From assembly GCA_016204275.1 (NCBI GenBank), contig JACQKZ010000007.1, forward strand, positions 1 to 46,173: a stretch of 46,173 nt of DNA. The letters run 5' to 3'. The stretch is from Nanobdellati archaeon. GTDB lineage: Archaea > Nanobdellota > Nanobdellia > UBA10117. The translations under genes and the position numbers were made by a program. Below are positions 27,127 through 35,532 of this stretch, one piece after another. Each line of letters begins with the position of its first letter. Positions within the stretch are counted from its first letter, which is position 1. The notes below the pieces were generated by a model. The model searched no databases. It was not told the DNA's origin and saw nothing but the letters and a program-made list of their open reading frames with translations.

Positions 27127-28137
27127 ATGGGACATATTAAGAAAAAGCGACCGCGACGTGGAAGTCTGGCATACTGGCCTAGAAAGCGCATTCGCGATGT
27201 ACGCGGGCATGTTGGCACATGGCCACAACCCAAGGATTTGAAGGCACCAAAGCTTCTCGGCTTTTGCGGTTACAAGGCTGGCATGACATCTGTAAATGTT
27301 ATTGATAATCGTCCCAAGGCACTAACCAAGGGCGAAGAAGTAAACTATGGCGTGTCAATTGTTGAGACGCCGCCAATGAAACCATTTTCTGTTCGATTAT
27401 ATTCACAAACTCCTTACGGACTTCACTTAATTTCTGAAACACTCGCGGATAATCTTGACAAAAACCTGCTTCGCGTTATTAACGCAGTTAAAAAAAGAAA
27501 TTCAACCCTGCAGGACTTAAAAGCAAAACTCCCACAGGCCTGCCGCATAACAGTCTTGGTCCACACGCAGCCGCAAAGTACTGGCTTCGGAAAAAAGACG
27601 CCGGAAATATTAGAACTGCCAGTTGCTGGCGGCACAATTGAAGAACAATTTAATTATGCAGTTTCAATTTTTGGAAAAGATATTCAGTTTGCGGATATTT
27701 TCAAGCAGGGCGATTTTGTGGACGCAAGGGGAGCTACAAAAGGCAAGGGCTTCCAAGGCATGATAAAAAGATATGGAATCAAGCTGGAAAGGCACAAAGC
27801 CGAAAAAGGACAGAGGCATAGGTCAACAATGGGCCCGATCACTCCGCCGCGTGTTGGATGGTGGATTGCACAGTCCGGCCAGATGGGCATGCACCAGCGC
27901 ACAGAGTTTAACAGGCAGGTTCTAAAAATCTCGGATGCAAAAACATTCAACCCGAATCCGGTTTCAGGAATTTCTCATTATGGTTTGGTCAGGGGCAATT
28001 TCATTCTGATTGCAGGCTCAATTCCGGGAGCAAAAAAGCGTTTGGTTACATTTACACATCCGGCTCGCCCGAGGAAAAATCTCCACTGGCAGGCTCCGGA
28101 GATAGTTACGATTAGCAGGAGGAGCCAGCAGGGTTAA
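27127..28137 (+). CDS. rpl3: Ribosomal protein L3
   Basis: MGHIKKKRPRRGSLAYWPRKR...GFCGYKAGMT...GATKGKGFQGMIKRYG. Confidence 0.97.
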   Translation: MGHIKKKRPRRGSLAYWPRKRIRDVRGHVGTWPQPKDLKAPKLLGFCGYKAGMTSVNVIDNRPKALTKGEEVNYGVSIVETPPMKPFSVRLYSQTPYGLHLISETLADNLDKNLLRVINAVKKRNSTLQDLKAKLPQACRITVLVHTQPQSTGFGKKTPEILELPVAGGTIEEQFNYAVSIFGKDIQFADIFKQGDFVDARGATKGKGFQGMIKRYGIKLERHKAEKGQRHRSTMGPITPPRVGWWIAQSGQMGMHQRTEFNRQVLKISDAKTFNPNPVSGISHYGLVRGNFILIAGSIPGAKKRLVTFTHPARPRKNLHWQAPEIVTISRRSQQG

Positions 28138-28138
28138 C

Positions 28139-28399
28139 ATGAAATATCAGCACATAATTTCACAGCCGAGGCAGGAATGGCTAGCATTAGCGGCAAAACT
28201 TGACAAAAAATTCGAACTCGGCAAGGATTTGTCTGAAAAAATCGCAAAGCATGTGTTTGCGAATGGCCAGCTTGCATGGCAAACGCTCGGCCTTGATTTT
28301 CGGCTGGCAGGCAACATCGCACTTTATCTTGTAGATTACAACCAAGATTTGGAAAAGAAAAATTACTCTGATAAAAATGTAAAAGGAATGGCTGCGTAA
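28139..28399 (+). CDS. Small hypothetical protein between L3 and L4
   Basis: 86-aa ORF fitting tightly between rpl3 stop and rpl4 start. Confidence 0.55.
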   Translation: MKYQHIISQPRQEWLALAAKLDKKFELGKDLSEKIAKHVFANGQLAWQTLGLDFRLAGNIALYLVDYNQDLEKKNYSDKNVKGMAA

Positions 28400-29209
28400 A
28401 TGAAAGTACAAATATACAAAACCAGTGGCGAGAAAACATCTGAGATAGAGTTACCATTCCAATTTTCAGAGCCAGTCCGCGAGGATTTAATAAAACGCGC
28501 GGCGTTGGCAATACGTGCTGGCATGCGGCAGCTTTACGGCACCGATCCAGAAGCAGGCACGAGGCAGGGCAGGCCAACTTCAAAGCGAAGGCATCGTTAC
28601 ACTACTACGTATGGCCGTGGCTGGTCAAGAATCAGGCGAAAGGCGATGATGCACCGCGGAACTCAGTTCCAATGGGTTGGGGCTTTTGTCGCGCTGGCAG
28701 TCAAGGGTCGCGCTGCTTTCCCGCCGTCGTCTGACAGAATATTTGCGCAAAAAATAAATAAAACTGAAAACAGGAAAGCAATACGCTCCGCAATCGCCGC
28801 AACATCTGCTTTGGATTTTGTTTCAAAAAAGCATGCAGTTACTGGGCTAAAAACACTTCCAATAGTTGTAGAAAATGATTTTGAAAATTTCAAAAAATCT
28901 AAGGATGTTTTGCTGGCCTTTGAGAAATTGGGCTTGGCAAACGAAATCGAAAGGTGCTCGGAGAAAAAAATCCGGGCTGGCAAGGGCAAGAACCGCGGCA
29001 GAAAATATGTAACAAAGGCTGGCCCGTTAATTGTTGTATCAAAAGCCTGCCAATTGCAAAGTGCGGCAGCAAGCCTGCCAGGCATAGAAGTTGCTCTGGT
29101 AAAATCTTTAAATGCATATCTGCTCGCGCCAGGTGCGCAGGCCGGCAGATTAACGATCTGGACAAAATCAGCGATTGAAACTTTAGGCAAGGAGAGGTTG
29201 TTTGCATAA
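28400..29209 (+). CDS. rpl4: Ribosomal protein L4
   Basis: QGRPTSKRRHRYTTTYGRGWSRIRRKAMMHRGTQFQWVGAFV. Confidence 0.95.
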   Translation: MKVQIYKTSGEKTSEIELPFQFSEPVREDLIKRAALAIRAGMRQLYGTDPEAGTRQGRPTSKRRHRYTTTYGRGWSRIRRKAMMHRGTQFQWVGAFVALAVKGRAAFPPSSDRIFAQKINKTENRKAIRSAIAATSALDFVSKKHAVTGLKTLPIVVENDFENFKKSKDVLLAFEKLGLANEIERCSEKKIRAGKGKNRGRKYVTKAGPLIVVSKACQLQSAAASLPGIEVALVKSLNAYLLAPGAQAGRLTIWTKSAIETLGKERLFA

Positions 29210-29507
29210 AATGGCAGTCAAAGACGAAAAACAAAAAACAATGAACAACGACCCATTTAGTATAATAAAATATCCGCTCTCAACCGAAAAGGCAGTCAGG
29301 CAGATGGAAGCAGAAAATAAGCTCATATTCATAGTCAATCGCGACGCAAACAAAAAGCAAATCGCGTGGGCAGTCCGCAAGGCATTCAACGCAAAAGTTC
29401 AGACAGTGAACACAGTAATAATGCGCGACGGTAAAAAGAAGGCATATATAAGATTAAGTCAGGAGACGCCAGTCAGCGAGATAACAACGCAGCTGGGATT
29501 AGTGTAA
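29202..29507 (+). CDS. rpl23: Ribosomal protein L23
   Basis: IIKYPLSTEKAVRQMEAENKLIFIVNRDANKKQIAWAVRKAFNAKVQTVNT; start may be internal. Confidence 0.95.
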   Translation: MHKMAVKDEKQKTMNNDPFSIIKYPLSTEKAVRQMEAENKLIFIVNRDANKKQIAWAVRKAFNAKVQTVNTVIMRDGKKKAYIRLSQETPVSEITTQLGLV

Positions 29508-30217
29508 TGGGTAAGCGACTAGCACAGCAGGCAAGGGGAGCAGGCGGTCCTAGATACCTTGCTCCATCGCACAGGTACTTCGGCAAAATATCATATCCAA
29601 AAGCTAATGATAAAATAATGCGTGGCGAAATAATTGATATTGTTGATTCTGTCGGCCACACCGAGCCGTTGATGGTTGTCAAATATGAAAACGGAGATGA
29701 AGCATTGTTGCCTGCGCCAATAGGAATAAAAGTTGGCCAGGTTGTTTTCTCGGGCGAGAACGCGCCACTGCAGCCAGGCGCGATAATGCAGCTGAAAAAT
29801 GTGCCTGCAGGAACGCCAGTCTGCTGCATAGAAAAAATCCCGCAGAATGGCCCTGAGTTTGTCAGGACATCTGGCGGGTTTGCACTTATAGTTTCAAAGG
29901 GCAGCGATTTTGTCGAAGTCAAGATGCCTTCAAAACGCATGGTTAAGATAAGTTCCGCATGCAGAGTAATGATTGGCGTAATCGCCGGCGGCGGCAGAAC
30001 AGAGAAACCATGGGTAAAAGGCGGCAAAAAAGCAATTGCCATGGCTGCCAGAAACAAGCGCTTCCCATTAGTTTCAGGAGTTGCGCAAAACTCCATAGAC
30101 CACAAGTTCGGGGGCTCTCACAGGCGTTCATTAGGAGTCCACACATCTACAAAGAGGGGCACGCCACCAGGAAGAAAAGTTGGACTGCTCTGGCCAAGGA
30201 GGACAGGCAAGAGGTAA
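29507..30217 (+). CDS. rpl2: Ribosomal protein L2
   Basis: MGKRLAQQARGAGGPRYLAPSHRY...GGRTEKPWVKGGKKAIAMAARNKRFPLVSGVAQNSIDHKFGG. Confidence 0.97.
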   Translation: MGKRLAQQARGAGGPRYLAPSHRYFGKISYPKANDKIMRGEIIDIVDSVGHTEPLMVVKYENGDEALLPAPIGIKVGQVVFSGENAPLQPGAIMQLKNVPAGTPVCCIEKIPQNGPEFVRTSGGFALIVSKGSDFVEVKMPSKRMVKISSACRVMIGVIAGGGRTEKPWVKGGKKAIAMAARNKRFPLVSGVAQNSIDHKFGGSHRRSLGVHTSTKRGTPPGRKVGLLWPRRTGKR

Positions 30218-30326
30218 AATGACTGACGTTTGTGGGCTGTCGGCTGTGCCATCGAGCATAGCGAGGGTGGCACCAAAGTGCCGGCTGATTTTGCAGCCGT
30301 GGACAAGGAGGACAGGCAAGAGGTAA
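30191..30326 (+). repeat. Junction element A with flanking direct repeats
   Basis: TGGCCAAGGAGGACAGGCAAGAGGTAA (30191-30217) and TGGACAAGGAGGACAGGCAAGAGGTAA (30300-30326); hairpins TGCCA../..TGGCA and CGGCTG-ATTTTG-CAGCCG. Confidence 0.87.
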
Positions 30327-30333
30327 TTGAAAA

Positions 30334-30729
30334 ATGGCAAAAATATTTACTTACCGCGGGAAAACAGCAGAAGACTTGCAGAAGATGTCATTGAGCGAGT
30401 TACTGCCATTGTTGCCTGCCCGCACGCGCCGCTCTCTCAAACGCGGCCAGACAGAAGCACAAAAAGCATTATTCAAAAAAATAAAAGCTGCAAAGGCTGG
30501 CAAGTACAAAAAACAAATCAAGACGCATTGCAGGGATGCGTGGATAATTCCGGAAATGTTTGGCCTGCAGATTGGAGTCCACAATGGCAAGGAGTTCATT
30601 CCGCTGGACATAACGCCTGAGATGGTTGGGCATGCACTGGGCGATTTCATACTTCCAACTAGAGATGTTAAACACGCAGCGCCAGGTATCGGTGCAACAC
30701 GTGGTAGCAAGGCGGTGTCAGTAAAGTAA
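30334..30729 (+). CDS. rps19: Ribosomal protein S19
   Basis: FTYRGKTAEDLQKMSL...TRRSLKRGQTEAQ...KTHCRDAWIIPEMFGLQIGVHNGKEFIPLDITPEMVGHALGDF. Confidence 0.95.
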   Translation: MAKIFTYRGKTAEDLQKMSLSELLPLLPARTRRSLKRGQTEAQKALFKKIKAAKAGKYKKQIKTHCRDAWIIPEMFGLQIGVHNGKEFIPLDITPEMVGHALGDFILPTRDVKHAAPGIGATRGSKAVSVK

Positions 30730-31235
30730 TGGCAATTGGATACTCGTTTCAACATTATGATGCAAAGAGCATGGCCCGCGTTAAAGGCACATACATGCCG
30801 ATCTCGCGAAAAGATGCGCGGGAGATAGGGGCCACGATAAAAAACATGCAGATAGAAAAAGCAATTGCATACTTAAAACGAGTTGAGGAAAAAACTCAGG
30901 CAGTGCCAGTAACAATGTATAACAAAAAAGCTGCGCACCACACAAATAGCGGGCCAAGCTGGTTTCCAGTACGGGCAGCGACCGCGACAATAAAACTGCT
31001 CGAATCACTAAAGAGCAACGCCCAGCAGAAAGGCATGGGCACAAAAAATCTGGTAATAATTCACACAGCAGTCCAGAAGGGCCCAAGGAGAACGCATAAT
31101 ACGCTCAGAAAAAAGTCAGGCCAAGAAAGGAAAATAACACACTTTGAACTTGTAGCTCAAGAGGTTGAGGAGAAGCGGGCAGAGCGAAGCTCAGCCGCGC
31201 CGAGCCATAAAACAGCTCCGGAAAAACAAAAATGA
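30729..31235 (+). CDS. rpl22: Ribosomal protein L22
   Basis: GYSFQHYDAKSMARVKGTYMPISRKDAREIGATIKNM. Confidence 0.93.
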   Translation: MAIGYSFQHYDAKSMARVKGTYMPISRKDAREIGATIKNMQIEKAIAYLKRVEEKTQAVPVTMYNKKAAHHTNSGPSWFPVRAATATIKLLESLKSNAQQKGMGTKNLVIIHTAVQKGPRRTHNTLRKKSGQERKITHFELVAQEVEEKRAERSSAAPSHKTAPEKQK

Positions 31236-31350
31236 TAAAACAAAAATTCGACAGGATAAAAATTCAGGAGGATTCGGCGGCTGTTGCATCAGCGAAGCTG
31301 ATGCGACCAAAGCGCCAGCCGATTTTGCGGCTGTGATCGAACGCGAATTC
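31232..31350 (+). repeat. Junction element B with degenerate flanking repeats
   Basis: ATGATAAAACAAAAATTC (31232-31249) versus GTGATCGAACGCGAATTC (31333-31350); hairpins GCATCAGC-GAA-GCTGATGC and CAGCCG-ATTTTG-CGGCTG. Confidence 0.8.
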
Positions 31351-32115
31351 ATTCGGGAAAAAGCGAAGTACTTGAAGGTTAAGGAATATCTCGAAGCAAA
31401 AGTTGGCAAGCAGGCGGGCATAGGAAGCATTAACATAGAAAAAACACCGCTCGGAGAAAAAATATCAGTTGAAGCCGCGAGGCCGGGCATCATCATTGGC
31501 CGCGCCGGAAAAACAATATCTGATTTAACACAAACATTAAAAATAAAATTCAAAATGGAGAATCCGCAAATTGAAGTAAAAGAAGTTACAAATCAGCAGA
31601 CAAATGCATCTGTAATTTCCAAGCGGATTGCTTCTGATCTAGAAAAATTTGGCCCGTCACGTTTCAAAGCGATTGGTCACAAGGCAATTGATGCAGCTAT
31701 CAGGGCAGGGGCATTAGGAATAGAAATAAGAATCGGCGGGCGTGGCGTTCCTGGCCAGCGCGCAGCAAGCTGGCTGTTCTCCGCAGGTTACATGAAAAAA
31801 TCAGGCCAGATGGCAATAGAAGGCGTAGATCGGTCAATTGCAAAGGCAGACCTGCACTCAGGTTCGGTTGGAATTCAGGTTCGTGTTATGCCGCCAAATA
31901 TGAAATTACCAGACAAAATAACAATACTCGAGACGCCGCAGCCTGCACCGCCATCTCCATCAGGAGCGGCCGTAGAAACTCCGCAGCCCATAGTTGCTAC
32001 TGCAGAGCCTGCGAAGAAAAAGCCAGCCAGAAAAAAATCAGCAGAGCCAAAAGCTGAAACTGTAACTGTAAAAGCAGAAGCTGGCCAGGCAGATGCAAAG
32101 CAGGGGGCGGCATAA
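31333..32115 (+). CDS. rps3: Ribosomal protein S3
   Basis: GTG start gives (V)IEREFIREKAKYLKVKEYLEAKVGK...IEKTPLGEKISVEAARPGIIIGRAGKTI. Confidence 0.9.
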   Translation: MIEREFIREKAKYLKVKEYLEAKVGKQAGIGSINIEKTPLGEKISVEAARPGIIIGRAGKTISDLTQTLKIKFKMENPQIEVKEVTNQQTNASVISKRIASDLEKFGPSRFKAIGHKAIDAAIRAGALGIEIRIGGRGVPGQRAASWLFSAGYMKKSGQMAIEGVDRSIAKADLHSGSVGIQVRVMPPNMKLPDKITILETPQPAPPSPSGAAVETPQPIVATAEPAKKKPARKKSAEPKAETVTVKAEAGQADAKQGAA

Positions 32116-32327
32116 TGGCGATACTACGTGTAAAGGAAATTATTGGGATGGGAAAAAAAGAGCAGGACAGCAAGATGTTAGAGTTGCAGAAAGAAATGAT
32201 AAAAATACGGTCACAAATCACAACGGGTGCAGTTAAGGAAACTGCGAAAGTGCGCAACATAAGGCGCACGATTGCGCGCATACTTACACTGCAAAAAATG
32301 AGCGGAGGTTCGACAGAGAAGAAATGA
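32115..32327 (+). CDS. rpl29: Ribosomal protein L29
   Basis: MLELQKEMIKIRSQITTGAVKETAKVRNIRRTIARILT. Confidence 0.9.
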   Translation: MAILRVKEIIGMGKKEQDSKMLELQKEMIKIRSQITTGAVKETAKVRNIRRTIARILTLQKMSGGSTEKK

Positions 32328-32641
32328 ATGTAAATTGCCCGACATGCGGGCTGCCAAAAGACCTTTGTGTTTGCGAGACAATCGCAAAAGAAGGGCAAAA
32401 AATCGTGGTGAAAGCTGTTAAGAGGAAATTTAACAGCCCGACAACTGTGATCGAGGGTGTCGATCCGAAAAGTGACGTGAAGTCGCTGGTCAAGCAGCTG
32501 AAAGAAAAGCTGGCCTGCGGTGGAACTGTAAAAGGAAATACGATCGAACTCATGGGAGACCACAGAAAAAAAGCAAAAGACATACTAGTCGCCGCGGGAT
32601 TTGCTCCGGAAAGCATCGAGGTCCGAGAGCAAGTAGAATAG
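32324..32641 (+). CDS. Translation initiation factor SUI1/eIF1
   Basis: CPTCGLPKDLCVCETIAKEGQKIVVKAVKRKFNSPTTVIEGVDPK...LACGGTVKGNTIELMGDHRKKAKDILV. Confidence 0.93.
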   Translation: MNVNCPTCGLPKDLCVCETIAKEGQKIVVKAVKRKFNSPTTVIEGVDPKSDVKSLVKQLKEKLACGGTVKGNTIELMGDHRKKAKDILVAAGFAPESIEVREQVE

Positions 32642-32745
32642 AGAGCAGCTGTCTTGATTGCGGCTGTTGCATTGGCAAAGCCAATGCGACCAAAGCGTGG
32701 ACCGATTTCGCGGTCCGCATTGAGGTCCGAGAGCAATTGGAGTAA
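32615..32745 (+). repeat. Junction element C with flanking direct repeats
   Basis: ATCGAGGTCCGAGAGCAAGTAGAATAG (32615-32641) and ATTGAGGTCCGAGAGCAATTGGAGTAA (32719-32745); hairpins GCATTGGC-AAA-GCCAATGC and GGACCG-ATTTCG-CGGTCC. Confidence 0.87.
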
Positions 32746-32793
32746 AATGTCAATACATCCGAATGCGTTTGGAAGTCTTGTCAAGGTGCGCCT

Positions 32794-33108
32794 ATGGCAA
32801 TAACACCGCAAAACGTGGTAAGGCACGAGTTAATCGGCCTGACCGTGGAAGTCGTGAAATCCCGCAACAATGCTGGATTGAAAGGAAAAATCGTGGACGA
32901 GAGTTACAAGACGCTTGTCATCAACGGCATCGCCGAAGGCGGACTTCGGCGGGGTCTCCAAAACAAAAGTTTTGGAGTTAAACGCGTGTTCAAGGACGCG
33001 GTTACAATCACGCTCACGCTTCCATCAAAAGAAAGAGTGGAAGTCGAAGGGAATCTCCTGGTCGCAAGACCGTGGGACAGAATAAAGCGAAAACTTCCAA
33101 AGTGGTAA
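32794..33108 (+). CDS. rnp1: RNase P protein component 1 (Rpp29/Pop4)
   Basis: [37 protein letters not shown]; canonical position between SUI1 and S17. Confidence 0.88.
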   Translation: MAITPQNVVRHELIGLTVEVVKSRNNAGLKGKIVDESYKTLVINGIAEGGLRRGLQNKSFGVKRVFKDAVTITLTLPSKERVEVEGNLLVARPWDRIKRKLPKW

Positions 33109-33115
33109 AACAAGA

Positions 33116-33490
33116 ATGGCAACAAAAAAAGAAACAAAAACTGAAACAAAGAAGGAAGTCGCGGTAGAAAAAACCATCGCGGCGCCAAAATCTAACGCGA
33201 ATTGCACAGATAGCAAGTGCGTTGTTCACGGTAAATTATCATCCAGAGGCCGCGTGTTCGAAGGCACAGTAATTTCTGATAAAATGCAGAAAACAGTTAC
33301 TGTTGAATGGCCGGGCATGTCATACATTCCGAAGTATGAACGATATGAAAAACGCCGCTCAAGGGTTCACGCGCACAATCCAGCCTGCATTTCGGCAAAG
33401 GTCGGCGACAAAGTCAGGATAGTAGAAACAAGGCCGATTGCAAAGACCGTAAAGTTTGCGGTTGTAGAGAGGTTACAAGAAACAAAATGA
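33116..33490 (+). CDS. rps17: Ribosomal protein S17
   Basis: [38 protein letters not shown]. Confidence 0.95.
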   Translation: MATKKETKTETKKEVAVEKTIAAPKSNANCTDSKCVVHGKLSSRGRVFEGTVISDKMQKTVTVEWPGMSYIPKYERYEKRRSRVHAHNPACISAKVGDKVRIVETRPIAKTVKFAVVERLQETK

Positions 33491-33891
33491 AATCATTAAA
33501 ATCAACAGTGTCGAGGCCCCTGCCGATAGGGGCAAGCGTGATATGCGCGGACAATTCCGGCGCAAAGATAATCAAAGTAATCTCGGTCAAGGGATTCAAG
33601 GCTCGTACGAACAAGCTGGCCTGCGCGGGAGTTGGCGACATGATAACTGCTAACGTAATCTCTGGCAAGCCAGACATGATGCACAAGGTAGTTCAGGCAA
33701 TAATAATCCGGCAAAAAAAAGAATTCACGCGCCCGGACGGCACAAAAGTCCATTTCGAGGACAATGCCGCAGCCGTGCTGAAAGACCCGATTCTGGGCAT
33801 GCCAAAAGGGACAATGATAAAAGGCCCGATGGCAAAGGAAGTAGCAATAAGATGGAGCGCAGTCGCTAAGATTGCGAGTATGATTTTGTAA
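33487..33891 (+). CDS. rpl14: Ribosomal protein L14
   Basis: [25 protein letters not shown]...VRQKKEF-like [26 protein letters not shown]. Confidence 0.95.
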   Translation: MKSLKSTVSRPLPIGASVICADNSGAKIIKVISVKGFKARTNKLACAGVGDMITANVISGKPDMMHKVVQAIIIRQKKEFTRPDGTKVHFEDNAAAVLKDPILGMPKGTMIKGPMAKEVAIRWSAVAKIASMIL

Positions 33892-33892
33892 G

Positions 33893-34285
33893 ATGAAAAT
33901 CAAATGGAGCCCGCACTGGAAGGAAAGCAGAAAGCCAAGTAAGCAGCGCAAGTACAGATGGAATGCTCCGTTGCACATAAGGCACAAAATGCTGGCAGTC
34001 CACATGAGCAAAGAGTTGCGCGTGCAGTACAAGAAGCGCAGCTTCCCAGTCAGAAAGGGAGACAAAGTAAAAATAATGCGCGGCGATTACAAGGGCACAA
34101 TAGGCGAAGTCCAGCTCGTAAATATGAAAGACTTAAAAATCAATGTCAAGGGCGCTGAGGAGAAAACCAAGGCAGGCCCAGTGCGGTTTTATCCGGTTGA
34201 ACCGTCTAATGTAATGCTTATCTCGCTTAATTTAGGTGATAAGGAACGCGCGAAGGCGCTGGGAATGGGAAAGAAGAATGTCTAA
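33893..34285 (+). CDS. rpl24: Ribosomal protein L24
   Basis: RSFPVRKGDKVKIMRGDYKGTIGEVQLVNMKDLKINV. Confidence 0.93.
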   Translation: MKIKWSPHWKESRKPSKQRKYRWNAPLHIRHKMLAVHMSKELRVQYKKRSFPVRKGDKVKIMRGDYKGTIGEVQLVNMKDLKINVKGAEEKTKAGPVRFYPVEPSNVMLISLNLGDKERAKALGMGKKNV

Positions 34286-34988
34286 ACTACATCACATAAG
34301 CAGAATTGCGGCACCACGCACATGGCAGATTAACAGAAAGGGCGTGAAATGGGTGGCTAAATCTAGCCCAGGCACTCGCTCTCTGGAATTGTCAATGCCG
34401 CTCGTGGTGTGGATACGCGAAATCCTGAAAGTGGCGGAAACTGCCCGCGAAATTAAACAAATTGTAAATGCGGGCGATGTTAAGGTCAACAGCAACGTAA
34501 TCAAAGACCAAAAATTTCCAGTAGGTTTGTTCGACACAATATCTTTTGAAAAGCTCGGGAAGAACTATCGTTGCCTTGTCGATGGCAATGGCAAGCTCAA
34601 GCTGATAGAAATTTCAAGTGAAGAATCAAAAGTCATTCCGCTGAAGATAATAAAAAAGACAGCAGTTCGTGGCGGCAAAATACAGATCGGATTTGACAAT
34701 GGCTGGACAGTGCTCGGGGAAAGCAAATTCAAAGTCGGCGATTCAGTTATGTTTGACACAAAAGAACGAAAAATAAAATCACACATAAAGCTGTCCCGCG
34801 GCGCGATGGCATACATATTTTCTGGTGAACACGCAAACACCGTTGCAGAAATTCAGGGCTTCAAGGCAGAAGGCGTGCTGCGAAAAATCAAAATAGCAGT
34901 CCTGTCGCGGGGAAAAGATACCTTTGAAACGCCACTTAATAAGTTGCATCTGGTAGGAGAACAAAAACCGGAAATTAAACTGGAATAA
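34278..34988 (+). CDS. rps4e: Ribosomal protein S4e
   Basis: HHISRIAAPRTWQINRKGVKWVAKSSPGTRSLELSMPLVVWIREIL; ATG 34278 gives canonical N-terminus. Confidence 0.95.
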   Translation: MSKLHHISRIAAPRTWQINRKGVKWVAKSSPGTRSLELSMPLVVWIREILKVAETAREIKQIVNAGDVKVNSNVIKDQKFPVGLFDTISFEKLGKNYRCLVDGNGKLKLIEISSEESKVIPLKIIKKTAVRGGKIQIGFDNGWTVLGESKFKVGDSVMFDTKERKIKSHIKLSRGAMAYIFSGEHANTVAEIQGFKAEGVLRKIKIAVLSRGKDTFETPLNKLHLVGEQKPEIKLE

Positions 34989-34989
34989 A

Positions 34990-35532
34990 ATGCCGATAAC
35001 ACAAACAAAAACAGTGTCAGAGAACAAAATGAGGCAGATAAAATTAGAAAAAATTACGCTGAACATAGGCGCAGGCACAGAAGCTGACAATGTCGAGAAG
35101 GCAGTCCTTCTGCTGCAAAAAATTTCAGGCCTGAAAGCAGTAAAGACATCTGCTACAAAAAGAATCCCAACATGGAAAGTCAGGCCGGGCCTGCCAGTCG
35201 GGGCAAAGGTTACAATTCGCGGCAAAAAAGCTTCAGAACTGCTCAAGAACCTGCTGCACGCAATTGACAATGAAATTTCACAAAAAGCATTTGCGCAAAA
35301 TGGATTTTCATTTGGTTTGAAAGAATACATAGAAATACCTGGAGTAAAATATGATCCAAAAATAGGAATAATCGGCCTGGAAGTTGCGGTTTCGCTTATG
35401 CGGCCAGGCTATCGGGTTGCAAAGCGCAAGCTTAGGCAGGCAAAGGTGGCAAAATCGCACATCGTAACTGCGGAAGAATCACTCAAGTGGGCACAGGAAA
35501 ACTTTGGCGTGAAGCTAAAGGAGGAAGATTAA
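34990..35532 (+). CDS. rpl5: Ribosomal protein L5
   Basis: RQIKLEKITLNIGAGTEADNVEKAVLLLQKISGLKAVKTSATKRIPTWKVRPGLPVGAKVTIRG. Confidence 0.95.
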   Translation: MPITQTKTVSENKMRQIKLEKITLNIGAGTEADNVEKAVLLLQKISGLKAVKTSATKRIPTWKVRPGLPVGAKVTIRGKKASELLKNLLHAIDNEISQKAFAQNGFSFGLKEYIEIPGVKYDPKIGIIGLEVAVSLMRPGYRVAKRKLRQAKVAKSHIVTAEESLKWAQENFGVKLKEED

